A DNA stretch of 64,000 nucleotides, from positions 4,216,001 through 4,280,000 of the forward strand of contig NZ_CP118270.1 in the NCBI RefSeq assembly GCF_028771845.1, read 5' to 3'. The DNA comes from Paenibacillus marchantiae (GTDB lineage Bacteria > Bacillota > Bacilli > Paenibacillales > Paenibacillaceae). Below, piece by piece: positions 53,654-62,840 of this stretch. A model generated the notes under the pieces. The model saw only the letters and a list, made by a program, of their open reading frames with translations, was not told where the DNA came from and searched no databases. Positions within the stretch are counted from its first letter, which is position 1. The number at the start of each line of letters is the position of its first letter. The position numbers were made by a program, and so were the translations under genes.

Positions 53654-54049
53654 ATGAAAATTAATCACTTAAACTTAACGGTAACTGACGTTATTGAGGT
53701 TCAACATTTTCTCGAAACATATTTTGGATTAACCTGTTACGTCAATGCAGGTAAAGCATTTGCGGCTATGACCGACGACGATGGATTTTTATTAAACTTA
53801 ATGTATGGCAAGGATATCAAATATCCAGAAACTTTCCATGTAGGGTTCCCACAAGACAGTAAGGAAGAGGTGGATAACTTGAACCAACGTCTCAAGAACG
53901 ATGGAATTCAGGTAGAAAGCCCGGCTATTGTTCATGGTTCCTACACCTTTTATCTTCAGGCGCCAGGTGGAATCACACTTGAAGCATACTGTCTCATTGA
54001 AGGGGAAGATCCAACCAAAGGACCTCGTCCATCATTTGGAAAACTATAA
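53654..54049 (+). CDS. VOC-family (glyoxalase-like) protein
   Basis: A 131-aa VOC protein with two beta-alpha-beta-beta-beta units: MKINHLNLTVTDVIEVQHFL, HVGFPQDSKEEVDNL and a C-terminal FYLQAPGGITLEAYC. The His and Glu at the expected metal positions (His5 and the Glu of TLEAY) are present. Substrates vary widely in the family (glyoxalase, dioxygenase, bleomycin or fosfomycin resistance), so no substrate is assigned. It is monocistronic with a terminator. Confidence 0.8.
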   Translation: MKINHLNLTVTDVIEVQHFLETYFGLTCYVNAGKAFAAMTDDDGFLLNLMYGKDIKYPETFHVGFPQDSKEEVDNLNQRLKNDGIQVESPAIVHGSYTFYLQAPGGITLEAYCLIEGEDPTKGPRPSFGKL

Positions 54050-54062
54050 ATTAAATCCACTG

Positions 54063-54090
54063 AAGCCACGAAATTTCGTGGCTTTTTTTG
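54063..54090 (+). terminator. Terminator after the VOC gene
   Basis: AAGCCACGAAATTTCGTGGC palindrome followed by a run of T residues. Confidence 0.9.
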
Positions 54091-54330
54091 TATTCTACGA
54101 TAATCTGATTATAAAATGAATTTGTTGAAAAATGACAAAGTGATAAATTTTATTTATCGAAATGAAATTGAATTTCATTCATGAAAGTTTCATGAGTTCG
54201 TTTACATACCATAGAAAATATTTTATAATTGTCATCGGAAGAACCATAACTAACCAAAAGTTATTAAGTGTTAAAAATACATTAAAAAGACGTAACGTCA
54301 AGAGACATCATGAAAGAAGGCAATTAGTAA

Positions 54331-56031
54331 ATGAACTCATTTTTTGTGGATTCCAATGGAAACTTAAAAACCTCTTTGAAAGGTAAGGATGTTCTGTCCA
54401 ATCCCATGTTGAACAAGGGTACTGCCTTTAACGAAGAAGAAAGAAGAGAGCTCAACCTGAATGGCATCTTGCCACCGATGGTTTTAAATATTGAAGAACA
54501 AGTGAGTCGAGTATATCAGCAATTGCAGAATGAATCGGATAATTTGCGGAAAAGCATCATGCTTAGTGATTTGTTCAACCGAAATATTGTACTATTCTAC
54601 CGTCTAATGAAGGATCACCTTAGTGAAATGCTGCCGATTGTGTATACACCTACGGTCGGACAAGCCATCCAGGAATACAGCCATCAGTACCACAGACCGG
54701 GTGGTTTATATTTATCCATTAATGATATGGATGGACTGGAAGAAGCTTTCCGCAACAGTGGATTACATGCTGGAGATGTGGATTTGATTGTGGTGACCGA
54801 CTCGGAAAGTATTCTGGGCATCGGAGACTGGGGCGTTGGCGGCATTAAAATTGCCATTGGTAAACTTGCGGTATACACAGCAGCCGTAGGCGTTGACCCA
54901 AGCCGCGTATTGCCTGTTGTGCTGGACGTTGGAACCAATAATCCCAAATTACTGAATGATCCATTGTATGTGGGCAACCGTCATGAACGGATTCGCGGGG
55001 AAAAATATGAACAATTTATCGAAGCCTTTGTGAAAGAAACAACAAAGTGGTTCCCGGATATCTTGCTTCATTGGGAAGACCTGGGCAGCGTGAATGCCAG
55101 AAATATTATACAGAAATATGGGGAAGAACTGCTTACGTTTAATGATGATATTCAGGGAACGGGTGCGGTTACACTTGCGGCGATTATGTCCGGAGTTCAA
55201 GTGACGGGTGTGCCACTTCGTGAGCATCGTATCCTTGTATTTGGACCAGGGGCCGCTGGTATTGGTAACGCGGATCAGATTCTTGACGCCATGATGGAAG
55301 AAGGGCTTAAGAGGGAGGAAGCGGAGAACCGGTTCTGGGCTTTCGATTACCGTGGAATCCTTACCGATGAGACGGAAGGCCTATTTGAATTCCAGAAACC
55401 ATATGTGCGTAAAGCTGCGGAAGTGGAAGATTGGGCATTGAATGAGCAAGGGCAGGTCAGCTTGCTGGAAGCTGTGAAACAGATCAAACCAACGATTCTG
55501 ATCGGCACTTCTGGTGTGACAGGTGCCTTTAATGAACAAGTTATCAAAGAAATGGCGAAGCATGTGGAACGTCCAATCATTATGCCAATGTCCAACCCGA
55601 CCTCACTTGCCGAAGCAGCACCAAGAAGTCTGATTGAATGGACGGATGGCAAAGCATTGATTGCAACAGGCAGTCCATTTGAATCTGTCATGTTTAATGA
55701 CACTTTATATGAAATTGGTCAATCGAATAATGCTTTTGTGTTCCCTGGTTTGGGTCTGGGAGCGATTGTTGCAAAAGCATCTAAATTCACTAAAAACATG
55801 TTCACCGCAGCTGCAGTGGCCGTAGCTAATTCGGTAGATTCCTCTGCACCAGGTGCTCCACTTCTGCCCAGAGTGAAAGAACTACATGCTGTTTCGTACA
55901 AAGTTGCAGTGGCGGTCGCTAAGGCGGCAGTGGAAGATGGCGTTGCGCGTGTAGAGCTGAAAGACGTTGAAGAGGCGGTAAAAGCTGCCATGTGGCATCC
56001 GGTGTACAAACCGCTGTATGCGGCCGTTTAA
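54331..56031 (+). CDS. maeA: NAD-dependent malic enzyme
   Basis: A 566-aa malic enzyme converting L-malate to pyruvate and CO2 with NAD+. The N-terminal substrate domain has [20 protein letters not shown] with the catalytic Tyr and [20 protein letters not shown], and [12 protein letters not shown] followed by [12 protein letters not shown] gives the metal-binding Asp residues. The NAD domain has [17 protein letters not shown] and, later, [12 protein letters not shown]. The length fits the SfcA/YwkA-type enzymes. The start ATG 54331 is preceded by GAAAGAAGG. Its 3' region is followed by an unexplained structured segment. Confidence 0.93.
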   Translation: MNSFFVDSNGNLKTSLKGKDVLSNPMLNKGTAFNEEERRELNLNGILPPMVLNIEEQVSRVYQQLQNESDNLRKSIMLSDLFNRNIVLFYRLMKDHLSEMLPIVYTPTVGQAIQEYSHQYHRPGGLYLSINDMDGLEEAFRNSGLHAGDVDLIVVTDSESILGIGDWGVGGIKIAIGKLAVYTAAVGVDPSRVLPVVLDVGTNNPKLLNDPLYVGNRHERIRGEKYEQFIEAFVKETTKWFPDILLHWEDLGSVNARNIIQKYGEELLTFNDDIQGTGAVTLAAIMSGVQVTGVPLREHRILVFGPGAAGIGNADQILDAMMEEGLKREEAENRFWAFDYRGILTDETEGLFEFQKPYVRKAAEVEDWALNEQGQVSLLEAVKQIKPTILIGTSGVTGAFNEQVIKEMAKHVERPIIMPMSNPTSLAEAAPRSLIEWTDGKALIATGSPFESVMFNDTLYEIGQSNNAFVFPGLGLGAIVAKASKFTKNMFTAAAVAVANSVDSSAPGAPLLPRVKELHAVSYKVAVAVAKAAVEDGVARVELKDVEEAVKAAMWHPVYKPLYAAV

Positions 56032-56046
56032 AAATTGAAATAAATT

Positions 56047-56145
56047 GAATACAGCGCATGGTGACTATAAATCCATGAGGGTCGGGTGTAAGGTGGAGTT
56101 TAAAAGGATCGACATGATTTCTCGCCTTGACCCATGGCTGTATTC
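56047..56145 (+). other. Predicted three-way-junction RNA structure, unidentified
   Basis: GAATACAGC (56047-56055) pairs exactly with GCTGTATTC (56137-56145). Inside are a hairpin CATGG/CCATG (56057-56077) and a stem GGGTC/GACCC (56079-56083 with 56129-56133) extended by AAGGTGG/TCGCCTT (56090-56096 with 56122-56128). There is no T run, so it is not a simple terminator. It could be the 3' UTR of the malic enzyme mRNA or an RNA element before the ABC-F leader. No match to a known riboswitch class is recognised. Confidence 0.5.
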
Positions 56146-56158
56146 CATGTTAAGTTTC

Positions 56159-56167
56159 TGATATTAA
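56159..56167 (+). promoter_or_regulatory. Possible extended -10 promoter for the ABC-F leader
   Basis: TGATATTAA (TGN plus TATTAA). Transcription from about 56174 would give a short leader before the 42-aa ORF. No consensus -35 is clear. Confidence 0.3.
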
Positions 56168-56197
56168 ATTGTGGAGCTTTTAAAGGGGGATAGAGCG

Positions 56198-56326
56198 ATG
56201 ACTGAATTAGAGGTTGTAGATGTTTATGTGAACCTGTCAACGAACATGAACACTGACATGGTTCACAACATAACTAATCAGAATCCGGCACTTTATCCTC
56301 CTATGCATAGATCATCTTGGCGTTAA
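56198..56326 (+). CDS. 42-aa leader ORF upstream of the ABC-F gene
   Basis: ATG 56198 to TAA 56324-56326, with AAAGGGGG 8 nt upstream. The peptide begins MTELEVVDVYVNLSTNMNTD and ends YPPMHRSSWR; it has no signal peptide or membrane segment. It is directly followed by a hairpin that includes its last codons and then by a perfect-stem terminator before the resistance gene. This layout fits a regulatory leader peptide whose translation reports ribosome stalling by an antibiotic. It may also be a small functional protein. Confidence 0.6.
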   Translation: MTELEVVDVYVNLSTNMNTDMVHNITNQNPALYPPMHRSSWR

Positions 56327-56414
56327 ATTTTTGGACGCCAGGTTTCTTTATCGTATAGTCAGGTTGATGTAACGCAAAAAAGCACCGGTGAATGGGGGCT
56401 TTTTTGCGTTTTTT
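56317..56414 (+). terminator. Attenuator: switching hairpin and terminator before the ABC-F gene
   Basis: TGGCGT (56318-56323, last leader codons) pairs with ACGCCA (56335-56340). Terminator arms AACGCAAAAAAGC (56371-56383) and GCTTTTTTGCGTT (56398-56410) are exact complements followed by T4. GCGTT (56320-56324) of the leader can instead pair with AACGC of the terminator's 5' arm. The sequence between the terminator and the gene (56415-56572) holds a 3-codon ORF, ATG TCG TGG TAA (56513-56524), preceded by GAGGG. Confidence 0.65.
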
Positions 56415-56572
56415 CATTTGAGGATATTCTAATCACTATGACAGAAGGAATGTGTCATTCATTCAAGGGCGGACAGAAATTCTGATTATGTTCAAATATA
56501 AAGTGAGGGACCATGTCGTGGTAAATACCCCGTCGGTTAACTTTTATATTTCACATAAAAAGGATGATCTTT

Positions 56573-58051
56573 ATGTCTTTAATCAACGTTACCAACCTAA
56601 CCTTTGCCTATGATGGCAGTTACGATAATATATTTGAAAATGTGAGTTTTCAGCTGGACTCCGATTGGAAATTGGGCTTTACCGGAAGGAACGGCAGAGG
56701 TAAAACGACATTCCTCCAACTGCTGCTTGGTAAATATGAATACAGCGGAACTATTTCTGCGAATGTCAGCTTTGAGTACTTTCCTTTTCAGGTTGAGAAT
56801 AAAGGAGCTATGACCCTCGATATCATTGAAGATGTCTATCCTGAATATTTACAATGGCAGCTTGTGCGTGAGCTTAACCTGTTAAAAGTTTCGGAAGATA
56901 TCCTGTATCGGCCTTTCGATTCCTTGTCTAACGGAGAACAAACGAAGGTGATGCTGGCTGCCTTGTTTCTGAAGGATAATCGATTTTTGCTCATTGATGA
57001 ACCTACCAATCATCTCGATATTCATGCCAGAAAACTCGTTAGTAATTATCTTCGCAGCAAAAGTGGATTTATTCTGGTGTCACATGATCGATCCTTTTTG
57101 GATAACAGCGTAGACCACATCCTGTCCATTAATAAAAATAACATCGAGATTCAGAAAGGGAACTTCTCCGCTTGGTGGGAAAATAAACAAAGGCAAGATC
57201 AGTTTGAACTTGCAAATAATGAAAAATTAATAAAGGACATCAAGCGTTTATCCGATTCTGCCAAACGGACGGGTGGATGGTCGCATGAAGTGGAAAGAAC
57301 CAAAAATGGTACGAGAAATTCCGGTTCTAAGGTGGATAAAGGCTATATTGGACACAAGGCTGCCAAAATGATGAAACGTTCCAAAAATATCGAGCAGAGA
57401 CAGCAATCCGCCATTCATGAGAAGTCCAAACTTCTGAAAAATATTGAGAGTGCAGAACGTCTACAGATTCATCAACTGGATTTTCACAAAAAAGAACTTG
57501 TCGAATTGGAACATGTGTCGATTGCATACGGCTCCAATATGGTATGTAAGGACGTGAATTTCACAGTTGAACAAGGGGATCGTATTGCGCTTTATGGTAA
57601 AAACGGATCGGGGAAATCAAGCATCCTTAAACTGATTTGTGATGAGAATATCCCTTATACAGGTTATTTTCGAAAGGATCACCAGCTTAAAATCTCGTAT
57701 GTGTCGCAGGACACTTCGAATCTCGGCGGCCATTTATCTGACTATGCTGTCACGCAGGGAATCGATGAAAGCCTGTTTAAATCCATCCTAAGAAAGCTGG
57801 ATTTTTCTAGGTTGCAATTGGAGAAGAATATCTCAACGTATAGCGCTGGCCAAAAAAAGAAAGTGCTGATTGCTAAAAGTCTCAGTGAGCAAGCTCATTT
57901 GCACATTTGGGATGAACCTCTCAATTTTGTAGATGTCATCTCTCGCATGCAAATTGAAGACTTGCTGCTGGAGTACTCCCCAACCCTTCTGTTTGTAGAG
58001 CATGACAGTGATTTTTGCGCAAATATTGCAACAAGAATTATCGAGCTATAA
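56573..58051 (+). CDS. ABC-F ribosomal protection protein, Lsa-type
   Basis: A 492-aa ABC-F protein: two ATPase domains and no membrane helices. Domain 1 has FTGRNGRGKTTFLQLLLGKY, SLSNGEQTK and FLLIDEPTNHLDIH; domain 2 has LYGKNGSGKSSILKL, STYSAGQKKK and HIWDEPLNFVD (an altered signature). The linker WSHEVERTKNGTRNSGSKVD with GYIGHKAAKMMKRSK is characteristic of Lsa/Vga-type antibiotic resistance proteins. Family members displace lincosamides, streptogramin A and pleuromutilins from the ribosome. ATG 56573 is preferred over 56564, which abuts the Shine-Dalgarno AAAAAGG. The attenuator upstream suggests drug induction. The drug spectrum is not determinable. Confidence 0.88.
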   Translation: MSLINVTNLTFAYDGSYDNIFENVSFQLDSDWKLGFTGRNGRGKTTFLQLLLGKYEYSGTISANVSFEYFPFQVENKGAMTLDIIEDVYPEYLQWQLVRELNLLKVSEDILYRPFDSLSNGEQTKVMLAALFLKDNRFLLIDEPTNHLDIHARKLVSNYLRSKSGFILVSHDRSFLDNSVDHILSINKNNIEIQKGNFSAWWENKQRQDQFELANNEKLIKDIKRLSDSAKRTGGWSHEVERTKNGTRNSGSKVDKGYIGHKAAKMMKRSKNIEQRQQSAIHEKSKLLKNIESAERLQIHQLDFHKKELVELEHVSIAYGSNMVCKDVNFTVEQGDRIALYGKNGSGKSSILKLICDENIPYTGYFRKDHQLKISYVSQDTSNLGGHLSDYAVTQGIDESLFKSILRKLDFSRLQLEKNISTYSAGQKKKVLIAKSLSEQAHLHIWDEPLNFVDVISRMQIEDLLLEYSPTLLFVEHDSDFCANIATRIIEL

Positions 58052-58083
58052 GCAACAGGGAAAGAAAAAAGATATAAATTCTA

Positions 58084-58110
58084 AGAGCCGCCGCTTGGCG
58101 GCTTTTAATC
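58084..58110 (+). terminator. Terminator after the ABC-F gene
   Basis: AGCCGCC/GGCGGCT stem around GCTT, followed by TTTAATC. Confidence 0.75.
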
Positions 58111-58188
58111 ATCACATCTATCTTTGCAATACATAACCAATCATAGGTGATGTTTGTTAGTGTTCAGACATCGGAATTATGAGCAACT

Positions 58189-58198
58189 ATGCTATAAT
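58189..58198 (+). promoter_or_regulatory. Extended -10 promoter of the tetR-type gene
   Basis: TGCTATAAT: TGN extension directly followed by consensus TATAAT at 58193-58198. No clear -35. Confidence 0.55.
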
Positions 58199-58274
58199 TT
58201 TATAGTCACAACTAATCAAATGATGGATCATTGAATCAATTTATAGAATAAACTCCCCAAGAGGTGTAAACCCG

Positions 58275-58841
58275 TTGAAAAAAGAAATGACATCGATGAA
58301 GCAAACGAGACTTAATTCCATCCTGGACGAAGCAACCAAACTGCTGATTGAAAAGCCCAATGCGTCCATGAATGATATCGCAGACTCTGCAAAAATCGGC
58401 ATTGCGACCCTTCATCGTTACGTGGAGAGTCGTGAACAATTAATGGTTTATCTGGGCTTGCGTGCGATCGAGGTGGTCAGTGAGGCCATGCAAAACATTC
58501 AGCTGGATGAGGAAAACTGTGAAACATATATTCCTCAATTAATTGAAGTGCTTATTCCGTTAGGAGATAAAATATTTTTCCTTACCCATGATGCAGCTAT
58601 ACACTATAACCCTGAGATTGAGGGAGCAGATTTGAAGCTGAGAGAGCCTATACTGCATGCGGTCAGCTTGTTGCAGCAAAAGAATTATTTTCGTCAGGAT
58701 GTCAATAAAAACTGGATTGTAGATGTGCTATATTCTATCCTCTTTCTGACGTGGCAGCAGGTTGTAAGTGGTGACATTGCGCGTAAATCAGCAGCTTCGC
58801 TGGTTGTGGATACGTTCTATCATGGCTTTAGGGCCAGATAA
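58275..58841 (+). CDS. TetR-family regulator
   Basis: A 188-aa regulator. The HTH is ASMNDIADSAKIGIATLHRY, the alpha4 region follows VESREQL, and the C-terminal ligand domain is helical with ending VVDTFYHGFRAR. TTG 58275 is the start, with AAGAGGTG upstream. It lies 224 bp after the ABC-F gene with a terminator between, so it is probably separate. Its own target is not visible; no divergent partner is next to it. Confidence 0.87.
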   Translation: MKKEMTSMKQTRLNSILDEATKLLIEKPNASMNDIADSAKIGIATLHRYVESREQLMVYLGLRAIEVVSEAMQNIQLDEENCETYIPQLIEVLIPLGDKIFFLTHDAAIHYNPEIEGADLKLREPILHAVSLLQQKNYFRQDVNKNWIVDVLYSILFLTWQQVVSGDIARKSAASLVVDTFYHGFRAR

Positions 58842-58879
58842 GTAGGCTCTACCTTATAACCACATACAATAATGCAATA

Positions 58880-58944
58880 TAACACCCCATTGTGGAGTCA
58901 GTCGTGTCATTGGATACGAGACTCACTGTGGAGGTGTTTTTTTG
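58880..58944 (+). terminator. Terminator after the tetR-type gene
   Basis: AACACC and GGTGTT close a long imperfect stem (TGGAGTCAG with CTCACTGTGGAG), followed by T7. The 250 bp from here to the next gene hold an isolated AAGGAGG (about 59111) without an ORF and an AT-rich block. Confidence 0.75.
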
Positions 58945-59194
58945 CGTGGAGAGCTAGCTATCGGCGCTAATTGAAAGGTGCATATTTTCTTTTCGGTACA
59001 TATTCATATTTTAACAGAGTTCAGAATTTAAGATTTCAAACTTACAAAAAATGATATAAATTTCTAGTAGATTCAAATCATTACCAAATTAAGACAGTGA
59101 ATTTGCGACAAGGAGGTCGATAATCTGCGCTGAACTCGATAACGTTTCAACTCGCTTTAGCACTCATTCCATCATATCCAACAGGAGGGATTCC

Positions 59195-60349
59195 ATGCTT
59201 TACACCATTATTGTGCCAGTTAACCAGGACTATAACATTTTGAACCTTTTCACGGACTCATTGCTACGGACAGTAAGCCCGTCCACTCAAATCATTTTTA
59301 TCAACGATGGTTCCGGTTCTGCTGTCTTACAGCATTTGGAGAAACTGAAACAAGAGGTTAAAGAAGGTGTAACGATTGAAATTCTTCAGCATGATTTTCC
59401 ACTCGGTTGCGCTGTATCAATCAATAGCGCACTTCGGCGAGCAGAGGGAGATTATATTTTCTTCCTGGATTCCGATACGATTCTTCAACCGAACTGGCAA
59501 TCAATGATGAAAGAGACGATGGACAGCGACATTACGATCGGTATGATTGGCGGTGTTCTGCTCTATCCGCAAACGGGAGGTGTGCAGCATTGTGGTATTG
59601 CATTTGCCGATACATTTGGTCGCCACTTATTTCTGAACGCTTCGCCTGAAGACATTCCGAAGGAAACATTTTCAGTTCAGCTTGTTGTATTCGCCATGTT
59701 CGGCATGAAGAGAGAAGTGTATGAAACGGTAGGCGAGCTGGATGAGAAGTTCTTTAACGGATATGAGGATTTTGATTATCAGATGCGAGCACGGGCAGCC
59801 GGATATGATACGGTCATTAATCCGAATATTCTCGCCTATCACTGGGAACGGAGCAGTGGCATTCATCGCAACTTTAACCGGAAAAACAATCTGGCACGTT
59901 TCTGGAAAAAGTGGGGTGGGGAAATTGAGGCCGATGTTTGGCCATTCGTATTCGGTCATCTGAAAGAACAGCTGGATAGCCAGAGTGAATATCAACATCT
60001 GCCGATCGTTGGCATTGATCTTGCAGAAGTTCGCAGTGACGCGGATACGTTCTGGACCAAGCTGGAGGAAGCTGACATTGCACCTGTTGCTGAGGTACGT
60101 GACTATTCGAATCGTTTTAACTCTAATGGAGCGATCTGGCTGCCGCAGGTTCTGGGCAAGGAGCTGATTCATAGCGAGAACCGATTATTGTTTCTGGTGG
60201 ACAATTTCGCCCGGTTGCTGGAAAACCGTTACTGGATCGAGATGAGACATGCTCATCGGGCTAAAGATCTGATTATTGATCTGTATGGCAATGTCATCAC
60301 TATGGATCGCATATATGATGGCTGCTGGCCAGGCTCCAAAGTTCGCTAA
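59195..60349 (+). CDS. Family 2 glycosyltransferase
   Basis: A 384-aa GT-A enzyme. LYTIIVPVNQDYNILNLFTD opens the nucleotide-sugar fold; FFLDSDTILQPNWQ contains the DxD metal motif; FGMKREVYETVGELDEKFFN and NGYEDFDYQMRARAAGYDT are the acceptor motif (ED of the GT2 family). A C-terminal extension of about 140 aa (from about 235) is not in the simplest GT2 proteins. AGGAGGG precedes the ATG. It begins a cluster with an aminomutase-like enzyme, a dehydrogenase and an MFS exporter. Confidence 0.9.
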   Translation: MLYTIIVPVNQDYNILNLFTDSLLRTVSPSTQIIFINDGSGSAVLQHLEKLKQEVKEGVTIEILQHDFPLGCAVSINSALRRAEGDYIFFLDSDTILQPNWQSMMKETMDSDITIGMIGGVLLYPQTGGVQHCGIAFADTFGRHLFLNASPEDIPKETFSVQLVVFAMFGMKREVYETVGELDEKFFNGYEDFDYQMRARAAGYDTVINPNILAYHWERSSGIHRNFNRKNNLARFWKKWGGEIEADVWPFVFGHLKEQLDSQSEYQHLPIVGIDLAEVRSDADTFWTKLEEADIAPVAEVRDYSNRFNSNGAIWLPQVLGKELIHSENRLLFLVDNFARLLENRYWIEMRHAHRAKDLIIDLYGNVITMDRIYDGCWPGSKVR

Positions 60350-60382
60350 CTCACAAACCAAGTAAACAGGGAGGAACCAAAG

Positions 60383-61663
60383 GTGAAATCAAAAGAGAGC
60401 ACGCTTGATCGTGCCGTAAGGTTTACACGGAATCTGGAGTGGTTGGAACATGTCGAGAAGGTTATTCCGAGCGGATGCAGTACGTTAGCCAAAGCACCAG
60501 AACGATTATTTCCGGGATATACACCCGTATGCTGCGCAGAGGCACGCAATTCCCGTTTTATAGATATCGACGGAAATGAATGGCTGGATTGTGAAATGGC
60601 CATGGGTACGGCGCCATGGGGACATGCACGGCATGAAGTTCAACTAACCGTCATCCATCAGCTGAAAAAAGGGACAAGTTATTCTATTCCTGCTGACATT
60701 GAACTTGAATGCGCTGAACTGATTTTGGAACGATTTGAAGGCCGCTACCCCTCATTACGTTTCACCAAAAGCGGCGCCGATGCAGTCAGTGGAGCCGTAC
60801 GTCTGGCTCGTGCGGGAAGTGGAAAAAGCAGGGTCATCGCGACGGCCTATCATGGCTGGCATGACTGGTCTGCGTATGGATACTATGGCCGTGAAACGAA
60901 AGAACGAGGCATCCCCGTGGATATCGAACGCACAACAATCTGGATAGATAAGCCCTCACCAGAGCGTATCGGGGCCCAAATCCAATCCTCTCCCGATGAT
61001 ATCGCCTGCATTGTCCTTTGTCCAAATGAATGGAAACGTGAGCCGTTGGCGCAAGTTGTATCCTTATGTCGGTCATTGGATATCATTGTCATATTTGATG
61101 AAGTCACCTCCGGCATTCGAATGGGCAAGCAAGCTACAGCTGGGGAGTATGACATCTGGCCGGATCTGCTTTGTATTTCCAAAGGCATGGCAAATGGACT
61201 GCCACTCGCAGCCGTAATGGGACCAGAACATCTGATGTCATTATCAGGACAGGTCAGATTCAGCAATGCGCATTCCAGCGAGACCACTGCGCTTGCGGCA
61301 GCGATTGCATGTGAGCGATTGATGAAAAGCGCTAAAGTATGGCCTACCTGGCGCGAGGCCACCATTCGAATTATGGATCTGATTGAAGCTGAACTCGTAC
61401 TTCTTGGATTAACCGATCAATTGGTGTTGAAGGGTACCTATGCGAGCTTCTCCATTAGCTCTATTTCGGAGGAAAACTTTCATACCGATCCGTTCCGTGA
61501 GTTTATGGTCAAAAGAATGGCCCACTTCGGAATTTTTACCAAAGGGTACTTTATTTTTTCAGATGCTCATACCCGGGATGAATTACTGTGGGTGGAGGAA
61601 GCTCTCTTGCAGACACTTTCCGACTGGAAAGAAATGCTGAAACAGCAACACCTTTCGAATTGA
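60383..61663 (+). CDS. PLP-dependent aminotransferase/aminomutase (GSA-AM-like)
   Basis: A 426-aa class III aminotransferase-family protein. VIPSGCSTLAKAPERLFPGY and IDGNEWLDCEMAMGTAPWGH are the N-terminal signatures; RFTKSGADAVSGAVRLARA holds the PLP-phosphate site; YHGWHDW, VIFDEVTSGIRMG with the PLP Asp, and CISKGMANGLPLAAVMG with the Schiff-base Lys follow. The layout is that of glutamate-1-semialdehyde aminomutase and related sugar aminotransferases. Context (GT2, sugar dehydrogenase, exporter) points away from haem biosynthesis and toward a secondary metabolite or surface glycan. GTG 60383 follows GGAGG. Confidence 0.88.
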   Translation: MKSKESTLDRAVRFTRNLEWLEHVEKVIPSGCSTLAKAPERLFPGYTPVCCAEARNSRFIDIDGNEWLDCEMAMGTAPWGHARHEVQLTVIHQLKKGTSYSIPADIELECAELILERFEGRYPSLRFTKSGADAVSGAVRLARAGSGKSRVIATAYHGWHDWSAYGYYGRETKERGIPVDIERTTIWIDKPSPERIGAQIQSSPDDIACIVLCPNEWKREPLAQVVSLCRSLDIIVIFDEVTSGIRMGKQATAGEYDIWPDLLCISKGMANGLPLAAVMGPEHLMSLSGQVRFSNAHSSETTALAAAIACERLMKSAKVWPTWREATIRIMDLIEAELVLLGLTDQLVLKGTYASFSISSISEENFHTDPFREFMVKRMAHFGIFTKGYFIFSDAHTRDELLWVEEALLQTLSDWKEMLKQQHLSN

Positions 61664-61672
61664 GATTTACGA

Positions 61673-61680
61673 AAACGTTT
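61673..61680. promoter_or_regulatory. AAACGTTT palindrome before the dehydrogenase
   Basis: A perfect 8-bp palindrome with the central CG used by LacI/CcpA proteins, 43 bp before the dehydrogenase start. It is short and shares its core with the sites at 13287 and 14412, so it could be chance. Confidence 0.25.
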
Positions 61681-61723
61681 AAAATTTTATTCAAATAAGA
61701 ACATCGACTAGGAGGAATATTCA

Positions 61724-62755
61724 ATGAAAGCACTCGTATATCAGGATCTTAAACAGGTGACTTATCAGGATATTGATGAGCCAACCATACAAAAGTCAAA
61801 CCAGGTAAAAATTAAAATCTATGGTTCAGGCATCTGCGGTACAGACCTGAATATTGTCAAAGGCAAAGTACCGGCGAATAAAGGAACGATTATTGGTCAT
61901 GAAGGTGTAGGTACAGTGGTTGAGGTGGGCGACGAAGTTCGTGGTTTCAAGATAGGTGATCGGGTATTGGTTGATCCCACGCAATCTTGCGGTACCTGCT
62001 CCTATTGCCGTGAAGGTCTTTTCATCTATTGCGAGAATTTTGATGACTATCAAGTAGGGATGACGACGCACGGTACATTTGCAGAATATTACGTAGGGGA
62101 TGAGAAGTATATCTATGCCATCCCGGATTCCATGAGCTGGGAAACCGCTATGATGATCGAACCACTGGGATGTGTACTTCAGACGTTCATGAAAGCAGGG
62201 ACTAAGCCAAGTGACTCTGTACTGGTCCTCGGTTCTGGTGCAATCGGTTCTCTGTGTCAGCTTGTGAGCAAACGATTGGCAAGGCTTACTGTAGGCACGG
62301 AAGTTGATCCATTCCGCAAAGAGTTCGCTTCAGAGATCGCGGATCATGTGTTCTATCCTCAGGATCTGATACTGGATAAAGTATACGAGATCAATAATAA
62401 CAAGAAGTTTGATATTGTAGTGGACGCGGTTGGTAACCAGCTTCATGTGGGATTTGAGATGATTGCCAAAGGCGGCAAGATCATTCCTATGGGTTATGAC
62501 GACAGCTATGAGGTGACGTTCAAATCAACTGCCGTAATTAATGATGGTATTAGTATCATTGGTGCGGTAGCTAATCACTCGATGATCAGTACAGCATTGA
62601 AATTTGCACAAAGTATTCCGGAACTGGAGCAAATGGTTACCTCCAAGGAACTGCTGAGTGATTATGAACAGGCATTCAATGGGACAATTGGGTATCATCT
62701 GCGTAGCGGAGAGAAATTGCCCATGAATTCGGTTAAAACAGCTCTGATCTTGTAA
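61724..62755 (+). CDS. Zinc-dependent medium-chain alcohol/polyol dehydrogenase
   Basis: A 343-aa MDR protein. The catalytic zinc ligands are Cys in SGICGTDLN, His/Glu in IIGHEGVGTVVEVG, and a structural zinc lobe is in QSCGTCSYCREGLFIYCENF. The Rossmann fold is VLVLGSGAIGSLCQLVSKRL. Likely reaction: NAD(P)-dependent oxidation of a secondary alcohol on a sugar or polyol (sorbitol/threonine dehydrogenase type). Together with the PLP enzyme it could oxidise then aminate the same position. AGGAGG precedes ATG 61724. Confidence 0.9.
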   Translation: MKALVYQDLKQVTYQDIDEPTIQKSNQVKIKIYGSGICGTDLNIVKGKVPANKGTIIGHEGVGTVVEVGDEVRGFKIGDRVLVDPTQSCGTCSYCREGLFIYCENFDDYQVGMTTHGTFAEYYVGDEKYIYAIPDSMSWETAMMIEPLGCVLQTFMKAGTKPSDSVLVLGSGAIGSLCQLVSKRLARLTVGTEVDPFRKEFASEIADHVFYPQDLILDKVYEINNNKKFDIVVDAVGNQLHVGFEMIAKGGKIIPMGYDDSYEVTFKSTAVINDGISIIGAVANHSMISTALKFAQSIPELEQMVTSKELLSDYEQAFNGTIGYHLRSGEKLPMNSVKTALIL

Positions 62756-62778
62756 GCATGTAGACATTATCGGGTGAG

Positions 62779-62819
62779 CCGCTGCGAAAAGAAGGAGTTC
62801 GCAGCGGTGAAAACCACCG
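62779..62819 (+). other. Two competing hairpins before the MFS gene
   Basis: CCGCTGCGAA (62779-62788) pairs with TTCGCAGCGG (62798-62807), or GCGGTG (62803-62808) pairs with CACCGC (62815-62820). They share bases and cannot form together. They lie between the dehydrogenase and the MFS start. Confidence 0.45.
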
Positions 62820-62840
62820 CAGAAAAGGGGGAGATATCGA

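Noticed and set aside
59005..59013. CATATTTTA sigma-K -10 before the GT2 gene
   Set aside because: No AC -35 at the right distance, and the surrounding 100 bp are AT-rich, so the match is probably chance.
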